Shown here piece after piece: positions 63,583 through 64,000 of a stretch of 64,000 bases of DNA. The stretch covers positions 1,364,001 to 1,428,000 of the forward strand of contig NZ_CP141062.1 in NCBI RefSeq assembly GCF_034661295.1, read 5' to 3'. A model generated the notes under the pieces. The model worked only from the letters and a program-made list of their open reading frames with translations, was not told where the DNA came from and made no database searches. Position numbers and translations under genes: made by a program. This DNA is from Faecalibacter sp. LW9. Lineage in GTDB: Bacteria; Bacteroidota; Bacteroidia; Flavobacteriales; Weeksellaceae. Each line of letters starts with the position of its first letter. Position 1 is the stretch's first letter.

Positions 63583-64000
63583 TTATTGTCCAAAGGCTTG
63601 TTGAGCAGATTGTGGTGCTTCAGAAGCTCCTACAACATTTGCAGTGATATTAAATTGTTCAGTACCGTTAACTGTATTTGTTTTTAAAGTCACTGTTTTT
63701 TGTTGTTTCCCATTCATGTTTCCAGCAGTATATTCTACTTTGATCGAATCTGTAGCTCCTACTGCAATTGGATTTTTAGGAAATTCTGGAACTGTACATC
63801 CACAAGTTGCTTGTGCGTCTTGGATAATTAATGGTGATTTACCTTCGTTGGTAAATTTAACATATGCTTGTACTTTTTCATTTGCTTTTACATCTCCAAA
63901 ATCGTGTGATGCTTCAGCCAATTTCATAACGGGCGCTGTAGCAGGATCAACAACACTTTCTGCTTGTTGTGCTACTTCCTCCTCAGTGTACAAATCTGTT
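63583..64000 (-). CDS. DUF1573 domain protein (5' end beyond the window)
   Basis: The visible frame is open from the window edge to the stop at 63583. The region DFGDVKANEKVQAYVKFTNEGKSPLIIQDAQATCGCTVPEFPKNPI is typical of DUF1573 (CGCTVPEF near the centre), an immunoglobulin-like exported domain common in Bacteroidota. An apparent TTG start at 63993 is probably internal, because the codons before it (TDL) stay open and a signal peptide would be expected. Function unknown. Confidence 0.85.
   Translation of the reverse strand, partial: TDLYTEEEVAQQAESVVDPATAPVMKLAEASHDFGDVKANEKVQAYVKFTNEGKSPLIIQDAQATCGCTVPEFPKNPIAVGATDSIKVEYTAGNMNGKQQKTVTLKTNTVNGTEQFNITANVVGASEAPQSAQQAFGQ

Overview
The window is an AT-rich chromosomal segment from a member of the Bacteroidota, most likely class Flavobacteriia and plausibly a Weeksellaceae/Empedobacter-type organism. 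The evidence is a type IX secretion (T9SS) plug protein, a T9SS type A sorting domain, three GLPGLI-family proteins beside a TonB-dependent receptor, DUF3467 fused by overlap to the rpoC operon, and several copies of the Bacteroidota promoter pattern TTTG-N18/19-TAnnTTTG. The genus is an inference; the class is well supported.

Layout. (1) 1-8.6 kb: T9SS plug protein, a remnant T9SS-sorted protein behind a perfect 14-bp inverted repeat, an unrecognised lipoprotein plus large exported protein pair, a small lipoprotein, proline catabolism (pruA) and a cation diffusion facilitator. (2) 8.7-25 kb: core translation and transcription block: acyl-CoA dehydrogenase, rpsU, xerC-like recombinase, hpf, tRNA-Thr/Tyr/Gly, tuf, tRNA-Trp, secE, nusG, rplK, rplA, rplJ, rplL, rpoB, rpoC and a DUF3467 gene overlapping rpoC by one base. 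(3) 25-32.3 kb: a 2-oxoacid dehydrogenase E2 subunit, small envelope proteins, a DegP/HtrA protease, dapF and mltG. (4) 32.3-41.8 kb, almost all on the minus strand: TonB-dependent receptor, GLPGLI proteins and nicotinamidase, then a GT2 glycosyltransferase, a lipid A type acyltransferase, an RluA pseudouridine synthase and panB. (5) 42-60.3 kb: a surface-polysaccharide locus: rfbB, a four-helix-bundle gene, rfbA, an ABC polysaccharide exporter (Wzm/Wzt type), many glycosyltransferases, hexapeptide acyltransferases, a WbsX-type protein and a membrane O-acyltransferase. (6) 60.3-64 kb, minus strand: a two-component system, coaE, yajC and a DUF1573 protein cut by the window edge.

How the parts work together. 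Region 2 is a textbook ribosomal/RNA polymerase operon with internal hairpins that look like attenuators. Region 5 makes nucleotide sugar (dTDP-4-keto-6-deoxyglucose), assembles a glycan with at least eight candidate transferases, decorates it with acyl groups and exports it by ABC transport; rfbC and rfbD are not in the window. The locus is mosaic: it contains a reverse-strand glycosyltransferase, a small four-helix-bundle element flanked by mutually complementary repeats, and an orphan gene (51316-52032) of unknown family preceded by five 11-bp tandem repeats, an unusual promoter and an inverted repeat that runs into its start codon. These last items are the most likely places for undescribed biology.
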